Assembly (NCBI GenBank): GCA_028692535.1
Contig: JAQUXD010000033.1
Span: forward strand, 1 to 14,260
Origin: Eubacteriales bacterium
GTDB lineage: Bacteria; Bacillota; Clostridia; Peptostreptococcales; Anaerovoracaceae
Length of the DNA: 14,260 nt
Reading direction: 5' to 3'
The notes under the pieces: generated by a model
Databases searched by the model: none
What the model saw: the letters and a program-made list of their open reading frames with translations, nothing else
Told to the model about the DNA's origin: nothing
Position numbers and translations under genes: made by a program
Shown here: piece by piece, positions 13,669 through 14,260 of the stretch
Layout of the letters: every line of letters starts with the position of its first letter
How positions within the stretch are numbered: the first letter of the stretch is position 1

Positions 13669-14260
13669 ATGAGAAAAACCAAGATCGTATGCACCATCGG
13701 ACCGGCCTGCTCTCAGGAAGAAACGCTTCGGGCCATGTGCCTGGCCGGCATGAATGTGGCTCGGCTGAACTTTTCCCACGGGACCCACGAAGAGCACCAG
13801 ATCAAGATCGACCGGCTCAAAAAAATCCGGGAAGAGCTTAATTTGCCCGTAGCGATCCTGCTGGACACAAAGGGGCCCGAGTACCGGATCCGGACGTTTC
13901 GGGACGGTAAGATTTTTTTGCAGGAGGGAGACCTCTTTACTTTTGATACCCGGGACGTGCCCGGCGACCAGCAACGGGTTTCCGTAAACTATCAGGGACT
14001 TACTCAGGATCTGTCTCCGGGCGATCAGATCCTTCTCAACGACGGCATGCTGATCTTCGAAGTGATCAGCCTTACGGAAAACGAAGTTCTCTGTAAAACG
14101 CTGGTGGGCGGAGAGCTCTCTGACAGAAAGAGTATGAATTTTCCGGGCAAAGTCCTGAAACTGACCTATCTGAGCGAACAGGACAAAGAAGATCTGCTTT
14201 TCGGGATCCGAAACGATGTGGATTTTGTCGCCTGTTCCTTCGTATCCACGCTGCAGGATA
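13669..14260 (+). CDS. pyk: Pyruvate kinase, 5' part, cut by right edge
   Basis: The first 197 residues of pyruvate kinase, which makes pyruvate and ATP from PEP and ADP in glycolysis. It begins MRKTKIVCTIGPA, then NVARLNFSHG (29-38) with R32, N34 and S36 for nucleotide and K+ binding, and LLDTKGPEYRIR (64-75), where DTKGPE is followed by Tyr rather than the usual Ile. The lid (B) domain follows at about 71-167 with LNDG (123-126) and RKSMNFPG (153-160; usual RKGVNLPG), then LSEQDKEDL (168-176) and DFVACSFV (185-192) entering the barrel again. The ATG at 13669 has AAAGG seven bases upstream and lies 15 bases after the OPT stop. The catalytic Lys/Glu/Asp segment is outside the window. Motif deviations are mild, so an active enzyme is expected. 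Confidence 0.93.
   Translation, partial: MRKTKIVCTIGPACSQEETLRAMCLAGMNVARLNFSHGTHEEHQIKIDRLKKIREELNLPVAILLDTKGPEYRIRTFRDGKIFLQEGDLFTFDTRDVPGDQQRVSVNYQGLTQDLSPGDQILLNDGMLIFEVISLTENEVLCKTLVGGELSDRKSMNFPGKVLKLTYLSEQDKEDLLFGIRNDVDFVACSFVSTLQD

Noticed and set aside
12937..13974. 345-codon open frame on the minus strand across the OPT/pyk junction
   Set aside because: It covers two genes with clear family motifs on the opposite strand and is rich in His, Arg and Gln as expected of a shadow frame.
1..14260. Mobile element, prophage, CRISPR array, tRNA or rRNA
   Set aside because: No transposase or integrase motifs, no regularly spaced repeats, no tRNA or rRNA sequence was recognised, and coding sequence fills nearly the whole window.

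Overview
The window looks like a chromosomal segment of a bacterium from the Firmicutes, most likely class Clostridia. The grounds are strong AGGAGG-type ribosome binding sites at nearly every gene, protein variants I associate with Clostridia (short AroA, GQSHS-type AroC, AroE-AroK fusion), and intrinsic terminators with long U tracts. Base composition is moderate, with no sign of a mobile element, phage, CRISPR array, tRNA or rRNA. The genus cannot be named from the sequence alone.

Layout. Positions 1-1545 (minus) hold a two-gene unit: a membrane-anchored coiled-coil protein of unknown function, followed by a sugar-phosphate nucleotidyltransferase that runs off the left edge. A PAP2-family membrane phosphatase (1676-2377, plus) converges on the next unit and overlaps its end. 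Positions 10306-2334 (minus) hold a tightly packed eight-gene operon in transcription order aroF, tyrA, aroB, aroA, aroC, pheA, aroEK (fused), aroQ. Two genes are fusions, so it covers all seven shikimate-pathway reactions plus chorismate mutase, prephenate dehydratase and prephenate dehydrogenase. That takes PEP and erythrose-4-phosphate to phenylpyruvate and 4-hydroxyphenylpyruvate; only the last transamination is missing. Upstream (10609-11775, minus) lies a MalY/PatB-type PLP enzyme with its own promoter and terminator. A divergent control region (11776-12003) separates it from a plus-strand unit with an OPT-family transporter and the 5' part of a pyruvate kinase gene, cut by the right edge.

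The most interesting element is the leader of the aro operon (10307-10550). It holds a promoter, a strong ribosome binding site, and a 32-codon leader ORF not large enough for routine gene calling. Residues 10-20 of that peptide are eight Phe/Tyr out of eleven, with no Trp. It is followed by an intrinsic terminator just before aroF. RNA segments inside the leader ORF can pair perfectly with the 5' arm and loop of the terminator, and with an earlier leader segment, giving the 1:2 / 2:3 / 3:4 architecture of ribosome-mediated transcription attenuation. The inference is that scarce charged tRNA-Phe or tRNA-Tyr switches on the whole common pathway and both terminal branches.

Probable control therefore has three layers: leader-peptide attenuation of transcription, translational coupling through repeated ATGA overlaps, and feedback inhibition through the N-terminal domain of AroF and the ACT domain of PheA.
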